Assembly: GCA_001513185.1 (NCBI GenBank) | Contig: LFST01000011.1 | Coordinates: 1-47,903, forward strand | Direction: 5' to 3' | DNA from: Candidatus Fermentithermobacillaceae bacterium DTU015 | Lineage (GTDB): Bacteria; Bacillota; Sulfobacillia; Fermentithermobacillales; Fermentithermobacillaceae | Length of the DNA stretch: 47,903 nucleotides | Shown: in pieces, positions 32,512-39,825 of the stretch | How the letters are laid out: every line of letters begins with the position of its first letter | How positions within the stretch are numbered: position 1 is the stretch's first letter | Program-made: the position numbers and the translations under genes | The notes under the pieces: generated by a model | Database searches by the model: none | Told to the model about the DNA's origin: nothing | Seen by the model: only the letters and a program-made list of their open reading frames with translations

Positions 32512-32904
32512 ATGGCCCTCGAAGTAGGATCGATTGTAGAGGGGATCGTTACCGGAATCACGAACTTCGGTGCTTTCGTGACGTTACCAGATGGCACTAC
32601 AGGGTTGGTACACATCTCTGAGATCGCTGACGCTTACGTTAAAGACATCAACGACTACGTTAAGCCAAACGATAAGGTACAAGTGAAGGTTCTGTCTGTG
32701 GATCCTTCCGGTAAAGTCGGGCTAAGCATCAAGCAGGCCAGCCCAACGTACAGGCCAAGGCCTAGCCGCAGTGCCCGTTCTCAGGCAAGTTTTGAAGACA
32801 AGCTTGCCCGGTTCTTGAAAGAAAGCGATGAGCGCCAGGCGGATCTTAGGAGACACAAGGAGTCCAAGCGCGGAGGACGCGGATCGCGCCGGGAGTATTT
32901 TTGA
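32512..32904 (+). CDS. S1-domain RNA-binding protein (YabR-like)
   Basis: The 130-residue protein has one S1 OB-fold at residues 3-74 (G-S-I-V-E-G-I-V-T-G-I-T-N-F-G-A-F-V, G-L-V-H-I-S-E-I, V-K-V-L-S-V-D). A basic disordered tail ends in R-G-G-R-G-S-R-R-E-Y-F. It matches YabR of B. subtilis in length and position; such proteins bind RNA and are linked to translation, with no precise role settled. The ATG at 32512 follows GGGAGG (12 bases upstream) and GGAGG (very close). Transcribed from a consensus promoter. tRNA-Leu begins ten bases after the stop. Confidence 0.9.
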   Translation: MALEVGSIVEGIVTGITNFGAFVTLPDGTTGLVHISEIADAYVKDINDYVKPNDKVQVKVLSVDPSGKVGLSIKQASPTYRPRPSRSARSQASFEDKLARFLKESDERQADLRRHKESKRGGRGSRREYF

Positions 32905-32914
32905 GAAGACCCTA

Positions 32915-33002
32915 GCCGGGGTGTTGGAATAGGTAGACAATGGGGACTTAAAATCCCCTGGGCTTTTGGCCCGTGCGGGTTCGAGTCCCGCCCCCGGCAC
33001 CA
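32915..33002 (+). tRNA. tRNA-Leu (UAA anticodon)
   Basis: The acceptor stem pairs GCCGGGG (32915-32921) with CCCCGGC (32992-32998), followed by A and an encoded CCA (33000-33002). The anticodon stem GGGGA/TCCCC encloses the loop CTTAAAA, giving anticodon TAA. The long variable arm (CTGGGCTTTTGGCCCG region) and the T-loop GGTTCGAGTCC are typical for leucine. It lies just downstream of the S1 gene, probably read from its promoter. Confidence 0.95.
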
Positions 33003-33306
33003 TCGACTAAGCGAGCGGTTCGTTCAGTTGTAGCTCTCATTCCATTTTTTGTCTTCGCCATTTTCGCTGTTAAGTACTTCAGATACGATTCCCACCTTAG
33101 ATGGCTGCAACCTGCATCAGCAAGAGTTACCCAGCATTTGTGCGCTGTTCGAACCCTCACGGTAGGGAACGGCACGCCCGCTGATTTGAAGGTCCAGCCC
33201 AGGGTTACATGCAGGAAAATTGCCGCAGCAGTTACTCATATTGCTACATATATTCTTCTGTGATGCGGTGCGAACCAGGTCTTAGCCGTTGTGAGGTGGT
33301 GTTTGC
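33003..33306. other. Intergenic region after tRNA-Leu
   Basis: The 304-bp gap between tRNA-Leu and the orphan gene at 33307 has no recognisable promoter, repeat or open frame of conserved character. I looked for a second copy of the tRNA 3' end as an integration mark and did not see one within the block up to 39190. Confidence 0.3.
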
Positions 33307-33891
33307 ATGAGAACCCTGGAGGATGACTTGTGGATCTACTTTGGCCACCCCAATGAGTACTGGCGAAATAAGTGTAGTCGTTGCCGTGAAAAAGTGAGAC
33401 GGCTCAAGGTTCCTGTGCTAGAATGTCTAGCTTGCTGGAAGGTTGAGATATGGAGTGGGAGTCCATGGTTCCTAGAGGCTATGGGGCAACCCGCCCATGA
33501 GATGCACCAGGCAGACGGCCTGCAGTCATGCGGCTTGGAGCGGCTCTGCTCGTTGGCCTTTAAGTTGGCACTCCAAGGTGGTGCAGACTTCATAGCCAAG
33601 ATCTCAAAACACCCCATTCAGGTGGTCCGCACAGGCGAACCGTCAAGCCAATATCCTGAAGCGAAAACTGACCACTTGCTCATGATTTATGCAAGTTCGG
33701 TGGAAGAACGCGAAAGCATCAGACTAAAGATATGCAGTGTGCTGGGTTTTGCCTCAGAAGCATCAGGAAACATCCCTGTGCGCCGAGGGTGCTGGCTGTA
33801 CGACCCTATCCTCGGCCCCTGGCAGGCTTGGGAGTCCCACCGGGACCTGCATAACGGCCAATCTTCTTACCTACAGAGATTCAGTACTTAG
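33307..33891 (+). CDS. Uncharacterised protein with zinc-ribbon-like N-terminus
   Basis: I do not recognise this 194-residue protein. Near its N-terminus two C-x-x-C pairs (C23-S-R-C26 and C40-L-A-C43), 13 residues apart, could bind zinc. The middle (about residues 75-100) is helix-like, and the C-terminal half has alternating hydrophobic and charged residues with no signal peptide or membrane segment. It is rich in Trp (about 9). The ATG follows GAGGTGG. It is 114 bp before copA on the same strand, but copA has its own promoter, so a functional link is only a guess. Codon use looks similar to neighbours but less regular, in line with an accessory gene. Confidence 0.6.
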   Translation: MRTLEDDLWIYFGHPNEYWRNKCSRCREKVRRLKVPVLECLACWKVEIWSGSPWFLEAMGQPAHEMHQADGLQSCGLERLCSLAFKLALQGGADFIAKISKHPIQVVRTGEPSSQYPEAKTDHLLMIYASSVEERESIRLKICSVLGFASEASGNIPVRRGCWLYDPILGPWQAWESHRDLHNGQSSYLQRFST

Positions 33892-33933
33892 AGGTAACAC
33901 TATTACTGGCTCATACAACACATGTTTCTGGTA

Positions 33934-33962
33934 TTGACGCGGTTTGCACACGGCCATATAAT
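33934..33962 (+). promoter_or_regulatory. Sigma-A promoter of copA
   Basis: TTGACG (33934-33939), 17 bp, TATAAT (33957-33962). The -10 is perfect and the -35 has one change. The predicted start at about 33969 lies at the edge of the CsoR-type palindrome. Confidence 0.75.
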
Positions 33963-33972
33963 TTAGACACAT

Positions 33973-33990
33973 ACACCCCGGTGGGGGTGT
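33973..33990. promoter_or_regulatory. Candidate CsoR operator
   Basis: ACACCCC (33973-33979), GGTG, GGGGTGT (33984-33990) is a perfect inverted repeat with GC-rich arms like known CsoR sites (TACCCC-type arms). It sits just downstream of the copA -10, where apo-CsoR binding would block transcription until Cu(I) releases it. Another GGGGGTGTG follows, so a second half-site is possible; this run also serves as ribosome binding site. Confidence 0.6.
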
Positions 33991-34005
33991 TGGGGGTGTG
34001 AAGTC

Positions 34006-36705
34006 ATGAACGAGGTTGAGAAACAGAAAGAATCCCAATTCAACGTTACAGGCATGACTTGCGCGGCATGTTCGGCTGCGGTAGAGCGCAGCGTAAAGCA
34101 GCTCCAAGGTGTTGAAGATGTAACGGTGAACCTGCTTACCGGGACCATGCGGGTCAAGTATGACCCCGGGCAGGTTGCCGATGAGGACATTGTGCAAGCG
34201 GTTACCCAGGCTGGATATGGTGCATCTGTAAGAACTAAAACCCGGCAGGGGGAGCAAACATCAGCTGTCGGGCAATCTCAGAACATTGTGGACGTAGAGA
34301 TCCAAGCCATGAAAAACCGGCTGATTTATTCCCTCTTGTTCATGGTGCCCCTGATGTATATATCCATGGGGCCCATGGTTAACCTGCCTATACCTTCATT
34401 TTTGTCGGGACTCCAAAACTCGGTGTCGTATGCGTTCACTCAGTTTCTCATGGTATTGCCGGTGGTCTACGTCAACAGGAAGTTCTTCACCGTGGGATTT
34501 GGCGCACTATTCAGGCGGCAACCAAATATGGACTCCCTGATTGCCGTAGGCTCAGGGGCCGGCTTGGTATATGGGGTGTTTGCCATCTTCCGGATGAGCT
34601 ACGGACTGGGGACAGGTAACCTGGATCTTGTAGCACAATATGCCCACGATTTGTACTTTGAGTCGTCAGCCATGATCCTTACCCTTATTACCCTCGGAGA
34701 GTTCCTTGAAACCCGGGCCAAAGCCAGGACTTCAGATGCCATAAAGAAGCTCATGGACCTCGCGCCAAAGACGGCGCTGGTGGAACGGGATGGGATACAA
34801 GAAGAAATCCCTGTTGAACTGGTTGAAGTAGGAGACATCATAGTCATCAAGCCTGGTGACAGGATTCCGGTAGACGGGGTCATAATCGAAGGACAATCTT
34901 ATGTAGATGAATCTGCTTTGACCGGCGAAAGCGTACCTGTCAAGAAAGAGGTAGGAGACCGGGTAAGCGCAGCTACGATTAACGACTCGGGTGCCTTTAA
35001 GTTCCGGGCTACTGAGGTGGGTGAGGACACAACCCTCGCCAAGATCATTTCCCTGGTGGAGGAAGCCAGTGCCACAAAGGCTCCTGTGGGCAGGCTGGCT
35101 GACAAGATAAGCGGGATTTTTGTGCCTGTGGTGATGGCAATTGCCTTGGCCAGTACTATTGCGTGGCTTTTGGCAGGGAAGAGCTTCGAGTTTGCCATGT
35201 CCATCGGGATATCGGTGCTGGTTATCTCGTGCCCGTGTGCTTTGGGACTGGCAACCCCTGTGGCCATCATGGTGGGGACAGGGAAAGGTGCAGAACATGG
35301 AATACTCATAAAGTCAGCCGAGGCTTTGGAAATCCTCCATCACGTGGATACCATCGTGTTGGATAAGACGGGCACTTTGACCGAAGGCAAACCCCGTGTG
35401 ACAGATATCGTGCTTGGGAGTGCCCAAAGTCAGGAAGAACTTCTGGAAATCGCCGGTGCCCTTGAAAAGAACTCAGAGCATCATATTGCAAAAGCTATTT
35501 TGGACTACGCAAATGAACTCAACATCACCTTGAGGAACATCACTGAGTTTAAGGCCGTTTCCGGTAAGGGCGTTGAGGGCCGCATAGGCGGAAAACAGTA
35601 TTCAGCCGGCAACGTGCGGTTCATGCATGAAAAAGGCGTCGATACCTCGGCGGTGGAGCCCACAGTGGACCGCCTGTCGGAGCAGGGCAAGACGCCCATA
35701 TGTTTTGCAGAGGGCGACACATTGCTTGGAGTCATTGCCGTTGCCGACGTACCTAAGCCTACTAGCCGCCAAGCCGTTGAGAGATTCAAGCAGATGGGTG
35801 TCAGGGTTGTGATGCTCACGGGCGACAACCGCAAGACGGCTGAGGCGATACGGAAGCAGCTTAACATCGATGAAGCCATAGCTGAGGTATTGCCTCAAGA
35901 TAAAGACAGCACCATTCAGGCTCTCCAGCGAGACGGGAGCAAAGTGGGCATGATAGGCGACGGTATCAACGATGCCCCGGCCCTGGCCAGGGCGGACGTT
36001 GGGATAGCTATAGGCGCAGGCACTGACGTGGCGATTGAATCAGCGGACATTGTGCTCATAAAGAGCGATCTCATGGATGCTGTGGGGGCAATGGAATTGT
36101 CCAAAGCCACCATCAGGAATATCAAGCAAAACCTGTTCTGGGCATTTTTCTACAACACCCTGGGCATTCCCATAGCCGCAGGCCTGCTGTATCCTGCGTT
36201 TGGACTGAAGCTTTCACCTATGATTGGTGCCGCAGCCATGAGCCTGAGCTCTGTGTTTGTAGTTACCAATGCGTTGAGGTTGCGTAAGTTCAAACCTACC
36301 GCGCCTGAGGTACAAGACGCATCAGAGAGGCGTTTTGAGCCGGTTGCAGTATCTAAGGTGATATTGGCCAATCAAGCCCTGGGAATTAACCGAGATGATG
36401 CGGGCTTAAGCGGGGACCGGGGTGACCGGGATGTGACTGAAGGTACCCATGTCCAGTGTGATGTCAATGATAAACCAGAAGGGGAGGATGTAGCCATGAA
36501 GAAAACCCTGAAAATCGAGGGTATGATGTGCGGGCACTGCCAGATGAGGGTTGAAAAGGCCCTCGGAGCGGTAGACGGGGTAAGCAGCGTCGAGGTAAAT
36601 CTCGGAGATGGAAGCGCTGTAGTATCCCTTGAGCAGGATGTACCTGATGAGGTGCTCAAGCAGGCGGTGGAAGAGGCTGGTTACAAAGTTGTGGAAGTAT
36701 CTTAA
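34006..36705 (+). CDS. copA: Cu(I)-exporting P-type ATPase with C-terminal CopZ domain
   Basis: The 899-residue P1B-1 ATPase pumps Cu(I) out of the cell. The order is an N-terminal HMA domain (G-M-T-C-A-A-C, residues 16-22), membrane pairs, the actuator (L-T-G-E-S near 308), the ion-binding C-P-C (409-411), the phosphorylation site D-K-T-G-T (453-457) and G-D-G-I-N-D (651-656), then two last membrane helices. After the usual end near residue 765, an acidic linker of about 65 residues leads to a second HMA domain (M831, G-M-M-C-G-H-C 839-845) that matches the chaperone CopZ in length. GGGGAGG lies eight bases before Met831, so CopZ may also be made alone. ATG after GGGGGTG; csoR follows. Confidence 0.95.
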   Translation: MNEVEKQKESQFNVTGMTCAACSAAVERSVKQLQGVEDVTVNLLTGTMRVKYDPGQVADEDIVQAVTQAGYGASVRTKTRQGEQTSAVGQSQNIVDVEIQAMKNRLIYSLLFMVPLMYISMGPMVNLPIPSFLSGLQNSVSYAFTQFLMVLPVVYVNRKFFTVGFGALFRRQPNMDSLIAVGSGAGLVYGVFAIFRMSYGLGTGNLDLVAQYAHDLYFESSAMILTLITLGEFLETRAKARTSDAIKKLMDLAPKTALVERDGIQEEIPVELVEVGDIIVIKPGDRIPVDGVIIEGQSYVDESALTGESVPVKKEVGDRVSAATINDSGAFKFRATEVGEDTTLAKIISLVEEASATKAPVGRLADKISGIFVPVVMAIALASTIAWLLAGKSFEFAMSIGISVLVISCPCALGLATPVAIMVGTGKGAEHGILIKSAEALEILHHVDTIVLDKTGTLTEGKPRVTDIVLGSAQSQEELLEIAGALEKNSEHHIAKAILDYANELNITLRNITEFKAVSGKGVEGRIGGKQYSAGNVRFMHEKGVDTSAVEPTVDRLSEQGKTPICFAEGDTLLGVIAVADVPKPTSRQAVERFKQMGVRVVMLTGDNRKTAEAIRKQLNIDEAIAEVLPQDKDSTIQALQRDGSKVGMIGDGINDAPALARADVGIAIGAGTDVAIESADIVLIKSDLMDAVGAMELSKATIRNIKQNLFWAFFYNTLGIPIAAGLLYPAFGLKLSPMIGAAAMSLSSVFVVTNALRLRKFKPTAPEVQDASERRFEPVAVSKVILANQALGINRDDAGLSGDRGDRDVTEGTHVQCDVNDKPEGEDVAMKKTLKIEGMMCGHCQMRVEKALGAVDGVSSVEVNLGDGSAVVSLEQDVPDEVLKQAVEEAGYKVVEVS
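36496..36705 (+). CDS. copZ: Possible independent CopZ from an internal start
   Basis: Within the copA frame, ATG 36496 is preceded by GGGGAGG (36481-36487) at an ideal spacing of eight bases. Translation from here would give a 69-residue copper chaperone with C-x-G-H-C metal site and the beta-alpha-beta-beta-alpha-beta length of CopZ (68-69 residues). CopZ delivers Cu(I) to CopA and CsoR. In other Firmicutes copZ is a separate gene beside copA; here the stop codon between them appears lost. Whether the free protein is made is inference. Confidence 0.5.
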   Translation: MKKTLKIEGMMCGHCQMRVEKALGAVDGVSSVEVNLGDGSAVVSLEQDVPDEVLKQAVEEAGYKVVEVS

Positions 36706-36873
36706 AGGTGTTGCAACGGGTTTGCGGTAGACAGGGCGGGCCGAGCATACGAGAGGAAGGGCTAAGACGCCTGCATGGAAATGGTCGGGCTGATAATTCC
36801 CGGCCGGCGATACCAAGCACGGGGCCCAGAAGCTGCATGCAGTTGTTTTGAGCGTCTAAAACGGGAGATGAAC

Positions 36874-37140
36874 ATGAGGGCAGACAAACACACAACTTTA
36901 AGGAAACTCAAGACTGTAAGGGGCCAGATAGACGGGCTTATCCGCATGGTTGAGGATGACAGGTACTGCATAGAAATCTCTAACCAGCTTATGGCGTCTA
37001 TCGGGATCCTTAAGAACATAAACCGGGACATCCTCCATGCCCATCTGAGGCATTGTGTCACCGAAGCGTTTGAGGATCCGGAAAGCAAGAAGCAAAAGAT
37101 AGACGAGATTATATCGGTAATCGACAAACTTTCCAGATAG
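36874..37140 (+). CDS. csoR: Copper-sensing repressor CsoR
   Basis: The 88-residue all-helical repressor belongs to the CsoR/RcnR family. The Cu(I) ligands Cys32, His57 and Cys61 have the same spacing as Cys36, His61 and Cys65 of the M. tuberculosis protein, which points to copper and not nickel or formaldehyde sensing. The segment L-K-T-V-R-G-Q-I-D-G is family-typical. The ATG at 36874 is chosen because GGGAG lies six bases upstream; the ATG at 36868 is too close and a longer frame from 36775 adds unrelated residues. It lies 168 bp after copA and ends before a strong terminator. Its likely target is the palindrome at 33973. Confidence 0.93.
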   Translation: MRADKHTTLRKLKTVRGQIDGLIRMVEDDRYCIEISNQLMASIGILKNINRDILHAHLRHCVTEAFEDPESKKQKIDEIISVIDKLSR

Positions 37141-37250
37141 ATGAGGCCAAGTCTTAAGCGGGTTTATCTGGGCCCCCTGACGCACAGTTTAGCCGGGAAC
37201 GGTGGTTTAGTGCTTAAACTCTTGATTTGTGGCTGCATTATGAATGGTGA

Positions 37251-37276
37251 CGGCGGCGTTTTGCGCCGCTGTTTTT
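37251..37276 (+). terminator. Rho-independent terminator after csoR
   Basis: CGGCGGCG (37251-37258) pairs with CGCCGCTG (37264-37271) over eight positions, one of them G-U, around the loop TTTTG, followed by TTTTT (37272-37276). It ends the copA-csoR transcript. The reverse direction has no T run. Confidence 0.75.
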
Positions 37277-37281
37277 CGTGC

Positions 37282-37938
37282 TTATGAGATATTGACTTGC
37301 TTTGTGCCTTCCACCCGCTTAAGTTCAGCCATAAGCGCACTCTTGTCTACTACAGGGGGCAGGGATACGGTAAACACCACCTCCATAAGATCGTCATCTG
37401 CGCTCACTATGTCTATGTCTCTTATTTGCACCTTGAATTTGCCCATAACGTTTGTCACCTTAGCCAGCTGGCCAGGCCTGTCTAAAATGGTCATTCCAAT
37501 ATTCACAAGCCCCGCTTTTCTGTTGAACAAACGATCAAAGCGCCTCAGGGACACGAGTGTAATAGACGCGAGGATGAACGCGGTTATGCCGCCTAGATAG
37601 AAGCCTGCGCCTATCGCAAGCCCGATACATCCGACCACCCAGAGGCTCGCTGCTGTAGTGAGGCCTTCTATCCTGTGCCCGTCTTTCATTATGGTGCCCG
37701 CGCCTAAGAACCCTATGCCGCTTACCACCGCAGCGCTTAGCCTGGCAGGATCTACATTGGCCAAGTGATGATATTTGTGGAGCAAAGACTCGCCGGTTAT
37801 CATTATGAGGGCAGAACCCAGGCAGACCAGTGTATGTGTCCTAAAGCCTGCCGGCCTGTTTACAAGCTCCCTTTCAAGGCCAATAATACCGCCCAAAAAC
37901 ATGGCCACGAGCAGCCTAAGCACGATGTTCCACTCCAT
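37282..37938 (-). CDS. MgtC/SapB family membrane protein
   Basis: The 218-residue protein has four to five membrane segments (about residues 4-20, 35-52, 68-85, 100-135) with the MgtC signatures G-G-I-I-G-L-E-R-E (near 16-24), R-T-H-T-L-V-C-L-G (near 33-41) and G-I-G-F-L-G-A-G-T-I (near 74-83). A cytoplasmic C-terminal ACT-like domain follows (about 145-218). MgtC proteins are linked to magnesium limitation and membrane ATPase regulation; function in spore-formers is unclear. The ATG at 37938 follows GGGGGGTGG; an upstream ATG at 37953 lies before that site. It converges on csoR at the terminator. Confidence 0.88.
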   Translation of the reverse strand: MEWNIVLRLLVAMFLGGIIGLERELVNRPAGFRTHTLVCLGSALIMITGESLLHKYHHLANVDPARLSAAVVSGIGFLGAGTIMKDGHRIEGLTTAASLWVVGCIGLAIGAGFYLGGITAFILASITLVSLRRFDRLFNRKAGLVNIGMTILDRPGQLAKVTNVMGKFKVQIRDIDIVSADDDLMEVVFTVSLPPVVDKSALMAELKRVEGTKQVNIS

Positions 37939-38096
37939 ACGACCACCCCCCATATATCTTTCTAGTATATTGTGGTTGATGCAGTCTAGTTCAGCGGCAG
38001 TGCCTGTATCAAGGCGGCAAGGTTTAACTGGTAGGAGGCAGTTTGGGGATTAGGACTTGTGAGCAACGGCTTGGAGCCTGATGAACCTGCGTACCT

Positions 38097-38936
38097 CTAT
38101 ACTCCTTTGACAGCGAGTACTTCTTTAGCTCTGCTACGGTCTCCGGTACAGTTTATCATCCGGGGAGCGTAAAGATATGTAATGGAAAAGCCTAGATCCG
38201 TGTAGAGCCGGACAATACGGTTGGTGGCTTGGTTGGATAGGATTACCGGGCCAGGGTGATCTGCCAGCCATTGGGCAAGCCGGACCTGATCCTCCCAGGA
38301 AAAGCCTTCTTTAGAATACTGGGTAAACTCGACGTCGTAAGGGGGATCGGCGTAGACAAAATCGTCTGGCCTGAGCGGGATACCCTGAAAATCGGCGCAC
38401 ATGAACTCCCAATTGCTGAACAGCCTCCGATACGGTGAGAAGTTCCGGATGTAGTTTATGGTCTTGTAACTGCCGAAAGGCACATTGAACCTGCCTTTTT
38501 TGTTGAACCTGCAAAGGCCGTTATAGCCGGTCCGGTTGAGGTAGTAGAACAGCTCTGCTGCTTCCTTGGTGCCGGCAAGGCCTTGCTCTATAAGTTGATT
38601 GAACCGGGTACGGTGGGCATAGTAGAGTTCCTTGTCGTTCCGCATATCAATTTCGATTTCAAGCCCTTTTGAGACCCAGCGGAAGAAGTTGATCAGATGA
38701 GGATTTATGTCGTTAAGCAAGGCTGATTCCGGCATGAGCCCCAATGCTACAGCCAATCCCCCGCAGAAGGGTTCAACCAGCCGCCTGTGGGAATGGTTGG
38801 CCCAGTACTCCTCCAAATAGGGGACCAGCCATCGTTTGCCGCCTGCCCATTTGAGGGGGGGCTTCAGGATTGGTTCTACGGTGTCTTGTCGGGGCAAGAT
38901 GTCTTCTTGTCTCATGAGTTGCGATGTCGGTACCAC
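38097..38936 (-). CDS. dam: DNA adenine methylase (Dam/DpnM type)
   Basis: The 279-residue class alpha N6-adenine methyltransferase has the SAM motif K-W-A-G-G-K (residues 29-34), the F-C-G-G motif (57-60) and catalytic D-P-P-Y (197-200). Dam/DpnM family members methylate GATC. The GTG start has GGGAGG seven bases upstream. No restriction endonuclease, MutH or specificity subunit is next to it, so it is an orphan methylase or part of a system whose nuclease lies elsewhere. Orphan Dam enzymes may mark replication or regulate genes; in spore-formers this is not a general feature. It lies in the accessory block before the tRNA genes. Confidence 0.93.
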   Translation of the reverse strand: MVPTSQLMRQEDILPRQDTVEPILKPPLKWAGGKRWLVPYLEEYWANHSHRRLVEPFCGGLAVALGLMPESALLNDINPHLINFFRWVSKGLEIEIDMRNDKELYYAHRTRFNQLIEQGLAGTKEAAELFYYLNRTGYNGLCRFNKKGRFNVPFGSYKTINYIRNFSPYRRLFSNWEFMCADFQGIPLRPDDFVYADPPYDVEFTQYSKEGFSWEDQVRLAQWLADHPGPVILSNQATNRIVRLYTDLGFSITYLYAPRMINCTGDRSRAKEVLAVKGV

Positions 38937-39194
38937 TTACCATCCTCCCAAGTGAGCTCATGCTATACACATGTTTCTGCAAACTCATAGGGTAATCCTG
39001 CACCTGGCCTTTGTGCCGTCCCGGCTTTCCTGAGTACGTGCTTTTGTGTTAGTACAGATTCTTTCAAATGTCATGATGGCCCGAAGTATGGCACGGCCAA
39101 GTCGGGGGAGTCCATTTTCAAGGGATCTGCCTTTGACTTGGAAAATTCAAAGAGAAGGTTGAGTTAGATAAAGCAGAAAATGCACCTAAAAAAA

Positions 39195-39270
39195 TGGTGG
39201 GCCATACAGGACTCGAACCTGTAACCCTCCGATTAAGAGTCGGATGCTCTACCAGTTGAGCTAATGGCCC
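39195..39270 (-). tRNA. tRNA-Lys (CUU anticodon)
   Basis: Read on the minus strand from 39270: acceptor GGGCCAT pairs with ATGGCCC, then discriminator A and encoded CCA. The anticodon arm TCCGA-CTCTTAA-TCGGA gives anticodon CTT. D-arm (TAGCTCAACTGGTAGAGCA) and T-loop (GGTTCGAGTCC) are canonical. The gene is 76 nt and lies 12 bp after tRNA-Met on the same strand, with a T-rich stretch directly after CCA. Confidence 0.96.
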
Positions 39271-39282
39271 ATGAAAAAAGTT

Positions 39283-39359
39283 TGGTAGCGGCGACTGGAT
39301 TCGAACCAGTGACCCTACGGGTATGAACCGTATGCTCTGACCAACTGAGCTACGCCGCC
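39283..39359 (-). tRNA. Elongator tRNA-Met (CAU anticodon)
   Basis: Read on the minus strand from 39359: acceptor GGCGGCG pairs with CGCCGCT, discriminator A, encoded CCA. The anticodon loop TTCATAC gives CAT. The anticodon stem TACGG/CCGTA lacks the three consecutive G-C pairs of initiator tRNA, so this is elongator Met or, less likely, a lysidine-modified tRNA-Ile. Length 77 nt. A sigma-A promoter lies just upstream. B. subtilis also has a tRNA-Met between yabR and spoIIE. Confidence 0.93.
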
Positions 39360-39373
39360 ACACAGCATAGATA

Positions 39374-39402
39374 ATTATAAGCAGATTATGAGCATTCGTC
39401 AA
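39374..39402 (-). promoter_or_regulatory. Sigma-A promoter of the tRNA-Met/tRNA-Lys unit
   Basis: On the minus strand TTGACG (39402-39397), 17 bp, TATAAT (39379-39374). The -10 is perfect and the -35 has one change. The predicted start is about eight bases before tRNA-Met. Confidence 0.75.
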
Positions 39403-39565
39403 CATTTCAATTGCCATGTGTCGCGGCCCTCTTAGACGGCAGAAGGGACTGCACACCAAGACACACCGTCTCTAAGCATATCAGAGATAAGGTGGCTTCG
39501 CCAGCGCAAGGTGTGTACAAATGTAATGACCAATATATTCCACTATTCCAAATATATATGGCTTC

Positions 39566-39572
39566 TTCGACA
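39566..39572. promoter_or_regulatory. Candidate Spo0A box upstream of spoIIE
   Basis: TTCGACA is an exact match to the reverse form of the Spo0A box TGTCGAA. It lies about 65 bp before the possible -10 TATAAA at 39637-39642 and about 255 bp before the spoIIE start. Spo0A-P activates spoIIE in B. subtilis. A single 7-mer is weak evidence; the near match TTCGTCA at 39395-39401 overlaps the tRNA promoter. Confidence 0.35.
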
Positions 39573-39825
39573 CGCATTTGCTTTCTCCCACGCAAGCACA
39601 TAGGACAAGCCCCGACACGATATTCGCGGTACGAGGTATAAAATGGAAATGTAGTATTGAACTGGAGCGAATTGAAATTGCACGGTTTGTCAGGTTGATT
39701 TTGACGGCAGAGCGTAGCCGAAGTATGCCGGCCGGGAAAGCACATTTTCTGTGTGATGCAACGTATGACACTGTCTGTTCCAGGCACAGACCATGCTCCC
39801 GGAAACTCCATGAGGAGGAATCACC

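Larger units (their letters stand above)
39360..39825. other. Intergenic region between tRNA-Met and spoIIE
   Basis: The 466-bp gap holds the tRNA promoter at its left end and the spoIIE control region at its right. Around 39431-39476 CTTAGACGG and CCGTCTCTAAG could pair with a two-base bulge and a 26-nt loop. A small hairpin (TGGCTTCGCCA) follows. TTCGACA at 39566-39572 matches the Spo0A box. TATAAAAT at 39637-39644 could be a -10 element, but no convincing -35 is seen. No conserved open frame is present. Confidence 0.5.

Noticed and set aside
32992-33160. Integration (att) site at the tRNA-Leu 3' end
   Set aside because: No second copy of the tRNA end, no integrase and no mobile gene were seen in the adjacent block.
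36833-36842. Palindrome CTGCATGCAG upstream of csoR
   Set aside because: Short, isolated, not spaced with promoter elements; no known CsoR resemblance.
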